Positions 1 to 6,947 of a stretch of 35,044 nt of DNA are shown here, piece by piece. The stretch is from Rhodospirillaceae bacterium (GTDB lineage Bacteria; Pseudomonadota; Alphaproteobacteria; Thalassobaculales; Thalassobaculaceae), in contig PANE01000002.1 of NCBI GenBank assembly GCA_002708305.1, forward strand, positions 1-35,044, read 5' to 3'. The position numbers and the translations under genes are program-made. Position 1 is the stretch's first letter; each line of letters starts with the position of its first letter. The notes below the pieces were generated by a model. That model was given only the letters and a program-made list of their open reading frames with translations. It ran no database searches and was not told the DNA's origin.

Positions 1-210
1 CAGATAGTGAAAGGGTCTGGGGTGGTTGGGGAGCAGCCTATTTTAGAGCCCGGTACTAGTTTCAAGTACACCAGTGGAACCCCATTAAAAACCCCATCTG
101 GGGTGATGGTAGGTTTTTATGAAATGGCGGATGATAAGGGTGCCGCATTCGATGTTAAGGTACCTGCCTTTTCTTTAGATAGCCCTCATCAACCAAGACA
201 GTTGAATTAA
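1..210 (+). CDS. apaG: ApaG protein, 3' end only (5' end lies outside the window)
   Basis: The frame is open from base 1 to a TAA at 208-210 and encodes 69 C-terminal residues. The motif GSGVVGEQP, then [23 protein letters not shown] and a closing PAFSLDSP are the conserved C-terminal half of ApaG, a small fibronectin-III-like beta-sandwich protein of about 125-130 residues. The family is linked to stress and Co2+/Mg2+ phenotypes, but its biochemical role is unsettled. Roughly half of the protein is missing to the left. A GTG at position 7 is in frame but falls inside the conserved fold, so it is not the true start. The reading frame ends normally, with no sign of decay. The next gene is folE on the same strand. 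Confidence 0.9.
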   Translation, partial: QIVKGSGVVGEQPILEPGTSFKYTSGTPLKTPSGVMVGFYEMADDKGAAFDVKVPAFSLDSPHQPRQLN

Positions 211-232
211 CCTAAATGTGAATTACCCTTTT

Positions 233-277
233 TGCTATAAAAAAACCACTTGGCTTTGAATTTTCTATTAAAATAAT
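233..277 (+). promoter_or_regulatory. Candidate sigma70-type promoter elements before folE
   Basis: Two possible promoters sit in the 65-bp gap after apaG. One is an extended -10 (TG at 233-234, TATAAA at 236-241) without a good -35. The other is TTGGCT (250-255), 16 bp, then AATAAT (272-277). A start from the second would lie downstream of the ATG at 276, which favours the GTG at 342 as the folE start. This was read by eye only. Confidence 0.25.
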
Positions 278-341
278 GCTTAAACTAAAGAGCAGAAAAT
301 TATACGTCTTCCGCCAACGCGCGATAAAAAAGGAAATTAAT

Positions 342-983
342 GTGGCTCCAGATGATAGTATAAAAATAAAACGTCCCAGGATTGTGAGTAGTGGCTCGAC
401 CGGGGTCAGTCGTCCCTCCCGAGAAGAAGCGGAGTCCGCTGTGCGAACTTTAATAAGATGGCTTGGGGATACGCCCGAAAGAGAAGGTCTGTTAGATACT
501 CCAAAAAGAGTAGTTAAAGCATATGAAGAGATGTTCAGAGGCTATTCAGAAGATCCATCAGAGGTTCTTCAACGTACCTTTGAGGAATCTGACAATTATT
601 CTGACATGGTTTTACTTCGGAATATAAGGCTCGAGTCTGTTTGCGAACATCACATGCTTCCGATAATTGGTAAAGCACACATAGCATATGTTCCAGATGG
701 ACGGGTGGTCGGAATTAGCAAGCTAGCTAGAACAATGGAAACATTTGCAAAAAGACTACAAATTCAGGAAAAACTAACTTCAGAAATTGCTAATGCCATA
801 AATGTATCCTTAAAGCCAAAGGGTGTTGCCGTGGTTATTGACGCTGTGCATGAATGCATGACAACGAGAGGAGTGCATAAATCTGGTGTGGGAATGGTTA
901 CTAAAATACTTTTGGGCTGTTTTAAGGACGACACTCAGCTGAGAAATGATTTTATGTCATCAATTGGGAAAAATCATTATTAA
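342..983 (+). CDS. folE: GTP cyclohydrolase I
   Basis: FolE converts GTP to 7,8-dihydroneopterin triphosphate, the first step of tetrahydrofolate and pterin synthesis in the cytosol. The zinc site is visible: CEHH gives Cys101 and His104, and HECMTTRG gives Cys172. The 71-residue spacing between the cysteines equals that of the E. coli enzyme (C110/C181). [17 protein letters not shown] is the usual N-terminal helix motif. I chose the GTG at 342 (213 residues) because GGA (332-334) precedes it by 7 bases and the length fits the family. The same frame also opens at an ATG at 276 (235 residues) with no visible Shine-Dalgarno, adding 22 basic residues unlike the family. The protein is full length with all key residues. 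Confidence 0.93.
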   Translation: MAPDDSIKIKRPRIVSSGSTGVSRPSREEAESAVRTLIRWLGDTPEREGLLDTPKRVVKAYEEMFRGYSEDPSEVLQRTFEESDNYSDMVLLRNIRLESVCEHHMLPIIGKAHIAYVPDGRVVGISKLARTMETFAKRLQIQEKLTSEIANAINVSLKPKGVAVVIDAVHECMTTRGVHKSGVGMVTKILLGCFKDDTQLRNDFMSSIGKNHY

Positions 984-1081
984 CTTTGAAAATAGTTAGT
1001 GATACGATCTAGCATTTAACTTGTCCTAGGTTTAAATACTAAACAATTTTTTTATGTTTAACAGAAACGATTGGAACCAAA

Positions 1082-2533
1082 TTGGTAACCATCGGGCCCG
1101 TTCTTTTTATTATCGGGTTACTTATGTCTCTTTTAGCCATTGCAATGGGCCTGCCTGCAATTGCAGATCTCGCGACAGGAAATTCAGACTGGCAAGTTTT
1201 TGCTGGTTCAGCGGCGGTTGCATTGTTTGTTGGTGTGTCACTTATGTTGGCTACGAGAGCAAGCTCCCGCTCTAACCTTAATTTAAGGCAAGCATTTCTG
1301 CTAACCACGATGAGTTGGGTATCTGTAGCAGCAGTAGGAGCGTTACCTTTTGTTTTTTCTGGACTCAATCTAAGCGTAGCAGATGCTTTTTTTGAGTCGA
1401 TGTCTGGCATCACTACAACCGGGTCCACAGTAATTGTTGGTTTGAACGAGGCTCCTCCAGGTATTTTACTCTGGCGAGCATTATTACAGTGGTTGGGTGG
1501 AGTGGGGATTATTGTGATGGCAATGGCTATGCTGCCTATGTTAAGCGTTGGTGGCATGCAGCTCTTCAGAACGGAGGCATTCGACACTCCAGATAAAGTT
1601 TTACCACGAGCGGCTCAGTTAGCTGGTGGTATATTTGCCATTTACTTAGTGATGACAGCTCTATGCGCATTAGCATTATGGATATCAGGGTTTAATGGAT
1701 TTGATGCCATAACCCACTCTATGACTACTATAGCGACTGGAGGTTATTCCACAAAAGATGGTTCTATTGGCCATTTTAATAATCCAGTTGCCGAATGGAT
1801 CATTATAGCAGGAATGATAATTGGATCCCTTCCATTTGTTTATTATCTTCGTGTAGTACGTGGTGATTTATCTCCCATTATCCATGATAGCCAAGTTAAA
1901 TGGTTCCTTGTGATTGTCTTTGTATCAGTATCGGGCATAACATTTTGGATTTGGGATGATTCTAATGTTGGCGGTGTAGATACGCTCAGGAATTCAGCCT
2001 TTAATGTCATCTCAATACTAACAGGGACGGGTTATGTTACACAAGATTTTGGCCTATGGGGCGGCTTTCCTATAACGTTACTTCTTTGCTTAATGTTTAT
2101 TGGCGGTTGCGCCGGATCAACAACATGCGGAATAAAAATTTTTCGGTTTCAAATCCTAGCGGCAACAGCTCAGGCACAATTAAGTCGATTACTAGTCCCA
2201 CACGGCGTTTTTATTCCTTATTACAACCGCAAAGTTATTCCAGAACCGGTTTCAAATGCTGTAATGGGTTTCTTTTTCCTATATATTGTTTGTTTTGCGG
2301 CTTTAGCTGCTGGGCTCTCAGCACTAGGGCTTGATTTCATAACAGCGATATCAGGAGCTGCTACGGCCATAAGCAATGTTGGGCCAGGACTCGGATCGAC
2401 AATTGGTCCTACCGGAAACTTTGCTGGACTGCCTGATGCCGCTAAATGGATATTATCGTTTGGTATGCTCCTAGGTCGGCTTGAACTATTTACTGTGTTG
2501 GTGATGTTTTCACCTGCATTTTGGAATCGATAA
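1082..2533 (+). CDS. trkH: Trk-type potassium uptake protein, membrane subunit TrkH
   Basis: This is the ion-conducting subunit of Trk/Ktr K+ uptake, an inner-membrane protein that normally works with the NAD-binding TrkA. No trkA is in the window. About ten hydrophobic segments run through 483 residues. Four P-loop/selectivity-filter segments are visible: ITTTGSTV, TTIATGGYST, LTGTGYVTQD and AISNVGPGLGS, each with the filter glycine. The C-terminus (GRLELFTVLVMFSPAFW) is typical and complete. The start is awkward. The frame is closed upstream at 1040 and the only usual start is a TTG at 1082 with GGA 6 bases before it. An ATG at 1054 is in another frame. A slightly truncated or shifted N-terminus cannot be excluded. 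Confidence 0.93.
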   Translation: MVTIGPVLFIIGLLMSLLAIAMGLPAIADLATGNSDWQVFAGSAAVALFVGVSLMLATRASSRSNLNLRQAFLLTTMSWVSVAAVGALPFVFSGLNLSVADAFFESMSGITTTGSTVIVGLNEAPPGILLWRALLQWLGGVGIIVMAMAMLPMLSVGGMQLFRTEAFDTPDKVLPRAAQLAGGIFAIYLVMTALCALALWISGFNGFDAITHSMTTIATGGYSTKDGSIGHFNNPVAEWIIIAGMIIGSLPFVYYLRVVRGDLSPIIHDSQVKWFLVIVFVSVSGITFWIWDDSNVGGVDTLRNSAFNVISILTGTGYVTQDFGLWGGFPITLLLCLMFIGGCAGSTTCGIKIFRFQILAATAQAQLSRLLVPHGVFIPYYNRKVIPEPVSNAVMGFFFLYIVCFAALAAGLSALGLDFITAISGAATAISNVGPGLGSTIGPTGNFAGLPDAAKWILSFGMLLGRLELFTVLVMFSPAFWNR

Positions 2534-2557
2534 CTCAAACTTTTAGGTATTAAATTT

Positions 2558-3733
2558 ATGTCAGATAAACTGTCAGAATCTAAGAAATGGTTAGAACGCC
2601 TCATTGCATTCGATACCACGTCACGATTGAGTAATATGGAATTAATAAATGCAATTCAATCTTACCTTACAGATATAAATATTAACACTCGTCTTACCTA
2701 TAATTCTGAAAAATCAAAAGCAAACTTATGGTGCACTATTGGGCCAACAGATATAGGCGGAATTGTTCTTTCAGGGCATACCGATGTCGTACCAATTGAT
2801 GGTCAAACATGGACCAAACCACCATTTGAGATGACTGAAGAGAACGGTAAGCTCTTTGGCAGAGGTGCTTCCGATATGAAGGGTTTCTGTGCTATTTTGC
2901 TAGCTATGGCACCCGAATTAAAAAAGAAAAGTCTCAAGACACCAATACATTTCGCATTTTCTTACGACGAAGAGGTCGGATGCGTAGGAGTAAGAGGGCT
3001 TATCACTGACGTAATAGAAAATTTGCCCCTACCTAGTGCTGTTATCGTAGGAGAACCAACTCTAATGAAAATTGTAGGAGGAAACAAAGGAGGTCGCGCT
3101 TTTAAGACAACTGTAAGGGGTGTTCCAGGTCACTCTAGCGAACCAAGCAGAGGCGCCAATTCGATAATGGCAGCCGCACGGATTATAAATTATATAGAAT
3201 CACTGCAGAATGAACTAGAAAAAGTAGCTACTCCTGACTGCTTATTTGACCCTCCTTACACTACATTCGATTTGGGGATCATAGAGGGGGGCACCGCCAA
3301 TAATATCATACCAGAATATACTAACTTTAATTGGGGATATCGGAGTTTACCGTCAGAGAACCCAGATCTTCTCGAAGAGAAGATACGGAACTTTATATCA
3401 AATACGATTGAACCTCAATTGAGAGAAGTTTCTTCTCTAGCTAATGTTGCGACCGAATTAAGAAATGATACACCCCCGTTGATACCCGACCACCAATCCC
3501 CTGCCGAGCATTTAATTCGCCATCTCACAGGTTTAAATGAATCGGGTACAGTAGCGTTTGGGACAGAGGCGGGCCTTTTTCAACAAGCGGGTATACCAGG
3601 AGTAATTTTTGGACCCGGTTCCATTCAACAAGCACACCAGCCGGACGAATTTATTGCGGTTAGCCAAATTTCTGAATGTATAGAGTTTATGGATAAGCTA
3701 TTTGATTGGGCCGAACATAATACACCCCCATAA
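2558..3733 (+). CDS. argE: Acetylornithine deacetylase (M20 metallopeptidase family, ArgE type)
   Basis: The predicted reaction is hydrolysis of N-acetyl-L-ornithine to ornithine and acetate in arginine synthesis, in the cytosol. Di-zinc ligands and catalytic residues of the M20 family are present: His74 and Asp76 in GHTDVVP, Asp106 in GRGASDMKG, the Glu138-Glu139 pair in YDEEVGC, Glu166 in GEPT, and a C-terminal His in QQAHQPDEF. The dimerisation/lid domain falls near residues 180-290, with GVPGHSSEP at its start. The length of 391 residues is normal. It starts 24 bp after trkH; AGG lies about 10 bases before the ATG. Related M20 deacylases and DapE share this fold, so ArgE is the most likely but not the only assignment. 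Confidence 0.85.
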   Translation: MSDKLSESKKWLERLIAFDTTSRLSNMELINAIQSYLTDININTRLTYNSEKSKANLWCTIGPTDIGGIVLSGHTDVVPIDGQTWTKPPFEMTEENGKLFGRGASDMKGFCAILLAMAPELKKKSLKTPIHFAFSYDEEVGCVGVRGLITDVIENLPLPSAVIVGEPTLMKIVGGNKGGRAFKTTVRGVPGHSSEPSRGANSIMAAARIINYIESLQNELEKVATPDCLFDPPYTTFDLGIIEGGTANNIIPEYTNFNWGYRSLPSENPDLLEEKIRNFISNTIEPQLREVSSLANVATELRNDTPPLIPDHQSPAEHLIRHLTGLNESGTVAFGTEAGLFQQAGIPGVIFGPGSIQQAHQPDEFIAVSQISECIEFMDKLFDWAEHNTPP

Positions 3734-3791
3734 AATAACACAATTAATTTTAAGAAAAAAGTCCTGCATATTCTAGAAAGAGGATTAGATT

Positions 3792-4997
3792 ATGAATAAC
3801 TATCGAACGTTAGATGATTTTTCCCCCAAGGGCAAACGTGTCTTAGTTCGTGTTGATCTTAATGTTCCTATGCAAGGGAAAAGAATAACAGATAAGAACC
3901 GTATCCTAAAAGTTCTTCCAACTATCACAAGGCTTTCAAAAGCTGGTGCCAAAGTTATTATTTTATCACACTTTGGGCGTCCAAACAGCCAGTATAATGA
4001 TGATCTATCTCTTAAACATCTGATGCCTACTATGCAGGATGCTTTGAAGGGTTTTAATATCTCTTTTTCCAATGACTGTATTGGAACTCTAGTTCACTCA
4101 GATGTTGATATGATGAAAGAGGGAGACATACTACTACTCGAAAATCTACGTTTCCATGCCGGTGAGGAGCTTAATGACCCGTGTTTCTCAAAAAAACTAT
4201 CGGATTTAGGCGATATTTTTATAAATGACGCTTTTTCAGTCTCACATAGGGCGCATTCGTCGATAAGTTCTTTGGCACACTTACTGCCAAGTTATGCAGG
4301 AATTCTCTTACAATCAGAATTAGAATCATTGGCGCGAGCTTTAGAAACGCCACAACGCCCCTTAGGAGCAATAGTTGGTGGAGCTAAAGTATCTACCAAG
4401 CTTAAACTACTTGAGAATCTCGTAAAGAAGGTTGATTTGTTAATTATTGGGGGGGGAATGGCAAATACATTCCTCTTTGCACGAGGAATAGGTATAGGAA
4501 AATCATTAGCAGAGAGAGATTTAGCAGAAACCGTTAAAAATATCGAAAAAGCTGCGGGAATTTCAGGTTGTAAAATAGTCTTGCAAACCGATGCCGTAGT
4601 AGCTGACGAACTAAAACAAGACCCAAAAATAGAAACCTTACCAATAACAAGTGTACCATCAGACAGTATGATATTAGATGCCGGTCCAGCATCCATTGCA
4701 GAATTCTCAGAGCAGTTAAGTAAATGTAAAACGATTATCTGGAATGGGCCACTAGGAGCCTTTGAAATTTCACCCTTCCATGAAGCTACAGTTTCTTTAG
4801 CAAAGTTTGTCGGTTATTCCACAAAAAAAAGGGGTCTCACGTCAGTCGCAGGAGGAGGAGATACTGTCGCAGCGCTAACACAGGCAGGCGTTGAAGAAGA
4901 GTTTAGTTATCTCTCAACCGCGGGTGGGGCTTTCTTAGAATGGCTCGAAGGAAAAGAATTGCCAGGAATAATAGCATTAAAAGTTCAAAATAAGTGA
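3792..4997 (+). CDS. pgk: Phosphoglycerate kinase
   Basis: Pgk interconverts 1,3-bisphosphoglycerate + ADP and 3-phosphoglycerate + ATP in glycolysis and gluconeogenesis in the cytosol. Signature segments appear in order: RVDLNVP near the N-terminus, LSHFGRPN, LLENLRFHAGEE, the basic FSVSHRAHSS loop that binds the triose phosphate, GGAKVSTKLKLLENL, GGGMANTFL, WNGPLGAFE and the nucleotide-binding SVAGGGDTVAAL. The length of 401 residues is typical. A strong AGAGGA lies about 8 bases before the ATG. No gap or fba gene is adjacent, so it stands apart from other glycolytic genes. Nothing odd is seen in the sequence. Confidence 0.97.
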   Translation: MNNYRTLDDFSPKGKRVLVRVDLNVPMQGKRITDKNRILKVLPTITRLSKAGAKVIILSHFGRPNSQYNDDLSLKHLMPTMQDALKGFNISFSNDCIGTLVHSDVDMMKEGDILLLENLRFHAGEELNDPCFSKKLSDLGDIFINDAFSVSHRAHSSISSLAHLLPSYAGILLQSELESLARALETPQRPLGAIVGGAKVSTKLKLLENLVKKVDLLIIGGGMANTFLFARGIGIGKSLAERDLAETVKNIEKAAGISGCKIVLQTDAVVADELKQDPKIETLPITSVPSDSMILDAGPASIAEFSEQLSKCKTIIWNGPLGAFEISPFHEATVSLAKFVGYSTKKRGLTSVAGGGDTVAALTQAGVEEEFSYLSTAGGAFLEWLEGKELPGIIALKVQNK

Positions 4998-5001
4998 GTC
5001 C

Positions 5002-5030
5002 TTGACTTTAGAAAACGCAATATTTATGGT
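5002..5030 (+). promoter_or_regulatory. Candidate sigma70-type promoter for the small gene at 5054
   Basis: TTGACT (5002-5007) is separated by 17 bp from TATGGT (5025-5030), a reasonable -35/-10 pair just after the pgk stop. It would place the transcript start close to 5037, a very short leader that begins almost at the Shine-Dalgarno AGGGGAG. This suggests the downstream small gene is expressed separately from pgk. Read by eye only. Confidence 0.35.
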
Positions 5031-5053
5031 TTAATAGAAGGGGAGAGATGCAA

Positions 5054-5296
5054 ATGATACAACCGGTAACGCCTCAAGCGGCAGCTAATAACGCATCGGT
5101 CACAGGTTTAACTACTCCTCCTCCAACAGAGCAAATCAAAAGTTCGGGAGTTAAGACTCTTTCTACAAATAGTGTAACGGCTACCGAAGATAATAATGCA
5201 ACAACGGCTGAAAATGAAAATAGAGATATAGAAGAATCTTCAGTGCAACGGCAGTTATCGTCTGCTCGAGGTAGCAATTTAGACATCTTGGTATAA
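5054..5296 (+). CDS. Small disordered hypothetical protein
   Basis: I do not recognise this protein. It has 80 residues and is rich in Thr, Ser, Asn, Ala, Pro and Glu. It has no hydrophobic segment, no signal peptide and no cysteine, so it is probably intrinsically disordered. The C-terminus is more ordered in character and ends RGSNLDILV. I prefer the ATG at 5054 because AGGGGAG sits about 8 bases before it; the ATG at 5048 overlaps the spacer and would add two residues (MQ). A candidate promoter lies directly upstream. The good ribosome binding site and clean frame support a real gene, but no function can be assigned. Confidence 0.6.
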   Translation: MIQPVTPQAAANNASVTGLTTPPPTEQIKSSGVKTLSTNSVTATEDNNATTAENENRDIEESSVQRQLSSARGSNLDILV

Positions 5297-5393
5297 AAAA
5301 AGAACACTTATTTCATCTATACACAATATGCCCCGTTAAAACTTATATATTATATAGCTTGATGAACCAGTACCAACGCGGCAAACTGTTGTT

Positions 5394-5930
5394 ATGTCTT
5401 CTTCAACATATGATAACCGCACCGGCGGCCCAATACACAGACAAATTCCACCAGGTGATGCTCTTGAACGGCTCGTGTGTAACGAATGCGGATTCATAGA
5501 TTATATAAACCCCAAAATCATAGTGGGAGCAGTATGCACCTGGGAAGATAAGTTCTTACTTTGCAGAAGATCTATAGCTCCAAGGATTGGTTATTGGACG
5601 ATGCCAGCTGGTTTCATGGAAGAGGGTGAAACGGCTTTAGAAGGCGCAAAACGGGAAGCTAAAGAAGAAGCATGTACCGATATCCAAATTGATGCATTAC
5701 TCGGTGTGTACAATATTGCACGCTTAAGTCAGGTTCATCTCATATACAGAGCTAAGCTTGTCTCACCAATCTATGCTCCTGGCATCGAGTCTACGGCAGT
5801 TGAATTGTTTGATTGGGAAAATATACCATGGGAAAATCTAGCATTTCCAAGTGTTCATTGGGCACTTTCACATTACAAGGAAGTTGAGGGTAAATCTGAC
5901 TTTGCTCCCTTACCAGAAGGTAATCTTTAA
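5394..5930 (+). CDS. Nudix hydrolase with a half zinc-ribbon N-terminus
   Basis: Nudix enzymes hydrolyse nucleoside diphosphates linked to another moiety, such as NADH, ADP-ribose or FAD. The Nudix box is complete in its catalytic part: G-x5-E-x7-RE-x2-EE, reading GFMEEGE then REAKEEAC. The glycine that usually follows EE-x is Cys here. Before it, [13 protein letters not shown] (Cys29, Cys32) is the second half of the zinc ribbon found in NudC-like and related Nudix proteins. The first CxxC pair appears replaced, since YDNRTGG aligns with the common YCxxCGG. The length of 178 residues is normal. No strong Shine-Dalgarno is visible. It is convergent with the methyltransferase gene, with 3 bp between stops. 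The substrate is unknown. Confidence 0.85.
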   Translation: MSSSTYDNRTGGPIHRQIPPGDALERLVCNECGFIDYINPKIIVGAVCTWEDKFLLCRRSIAPRIGYWTMPAGFMEEGETALEGAKREAKEEACTDIQIDALLGVYNIARLSQVHLIYRAKLVSPIYAPGIESTAVELFDWENIPWENLAFPSVHWALSHYKEVEGKSDFAPLPEGNL

Positions 5931-5933
5931 GCT

Positions 5934-6428
5934 TTATTTTTTAGCCACCTGATAGATAAAAATTCTATCCTTAGGGATGCTTTCTAGTGGTTGAATAAGC
6001 ATATATGACCAGCCCTCTATTTCCTGATCACTAATAATTATTGCTCTGTCCTTCATTAAATCTAGCACAAGAGGTGCGATTTGTTCTGCGAGCTGCATAC
6101 TTACTTGTTTTTCTCCGGTTCCAATATCTAAGTGTGCCAATACTGAGTTCGCACCCATAACTTGATGTGCAAACGGTAAGCTATCCCGAAAGTCACCTAA
6201 ATACTGAAAGCTCTTTTCTGGTATACAGTCGGGGTGCGCAGCTATCTCTCTCTCAAAAACATATATATCACGATCAGGCAATATTTCGCGCAAATGATCG
6301 TAGGTTCTGCCATTTCCAAGACCTAATTCTAGAACCGTACCGTCTAAGTAACGTATAATGTCCACCGCCCATTCTAATACTATTTTCTGCGACGTTAAAC
6401 GACGTATAACACTGTCAAGCCTACTCAT
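5934..6428 (-). CDS. Class I SAM-dependent methyltransferase (PF12692-like)
   Basis: The SAM-binding motif I is LELGLGNGRTYDHL at about residues 33-46, followed by an acidic end of strand 2 (VFEREIAAHP) and by HLDIGTGE. The whole protein resembles the small alphaproteobacterial S-adenosylmethionine methyltransferase family described by Pfam PF12692; this is recall, not a search. The target of methylation is unknown. The ATG at 6428 gives 164 residues starting MSRLDS, the usual family start; a TTG six bases upstream at 6434 is also open. It is the last gene of a leftward set with the CNBD protein and the ABC exporter, 39 bp after the former, which suggests a role in the same glycan or export process. 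Confidence 0.8.
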   Translation of the reverse strand: MSRLDSVIRRLTSQKIVLEWAVDIIRYLDGTVLELGLGNGRTYDHLREILPDRDIYVFEREIAAHPDCIPEKSFQYLGDFRDSLPFAHQVMGANSVLAHLDIGTGEKQVSMQLAEQIAPLVLDLMKDRAIIISDQEIEGWSYMLIQPLESIPKDRIFIYQVAKK

Positions 6429-6467
6429 TCTCAATCATTCCAAAAATTATATGTGAGAAGAATAACT

Positions 6468-6917
6468 CTATTTCCGATTTAGAGCCTCTCTGAGCTGCTT
6501 ATTAGTTTCATCCAAACGGAACGCCAACTCACGCATAATTTCAATCGAGATTTCAGGAAATTCTGTTATTAAATGGAAAAAGGTGTCTTTAGTTATACGA
6601 AGGGTTGTAAGTGAGTCTTGCGCCTGGACAGTCGCAGTACGTGGAACATCACACAAGATTGATATTTCTCCAACGACACCTCCTTTTTTCAATCTTGCAA
6701 CTTCTTGAGAGCCAGAATTTGATTCTATAGAAACCACCGCTGTCCCGCTCAAAATTATGTAAGCTGCGTCTCCATCATCACCTTCTTTAAAAAGGAATTG
6801 TTCATCATCATGCCATAAACGCTCAGACGTAAATGCTAGTAATTTTAATTTGGCAGGACTTATATTCCGAAACAATGGAATATCCCTAAGTAACTCGGCT
6901 TCTTTATTTAGACTCAT
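6468..6917 (-). CDS. Single-domain cyclic-nucleotide-binding (Crp/PKA-type) protein
   Basis: The 149 residues form one cNMP-binding beta-roll with no DNA-binding helix-turn-helix and no membrane segment. The phosphate-binding cassette is intact: GEISILCDVPRTATV, with Gly83-Glu84 and the phosphate-contacting Arg93. LFKEGDDGDAAYIILSG is the usual preceding strand-turn motif. The C-terminus is an alpha helix rich in Glu, Arg and Lys. It lies between the ABC exporter (30 bp upstream) and the methyltransferase, so the likely role is to bind cAMP, cGMP or a related ligand and control the exporter or another partner. That role is inference from context. Confidence 0.87.
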   Translation of the reverse strand: MSLNKEAELLRDIPLFRNISPAKLKLLAFTSERLWHDDEQFLFKEGDDGDAAYIILSGTAVVSIESNSGSQEVARLKKGGVVGEISILCDVPRTATVQAQDSLTTLRITKDTFFHLITEFPEISIEIMRELAFRLDETNKQLREALNRK

Positions 6918-6947
6918 TTTTTTCTCCGGTATTCCTTGAGAATAATC

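Noticed and set aside
1039-1587. 182-codon minus-strand open frame over trkH
   Set aside because: It lies antisense to well-conserved TrkH pore segments and its composition is that of a shadow frame.
4292-4696. 134-codon minus-strand open frame over pgk
   Set aside because: Antisense to conserved Pgk sequence, with no start signal.
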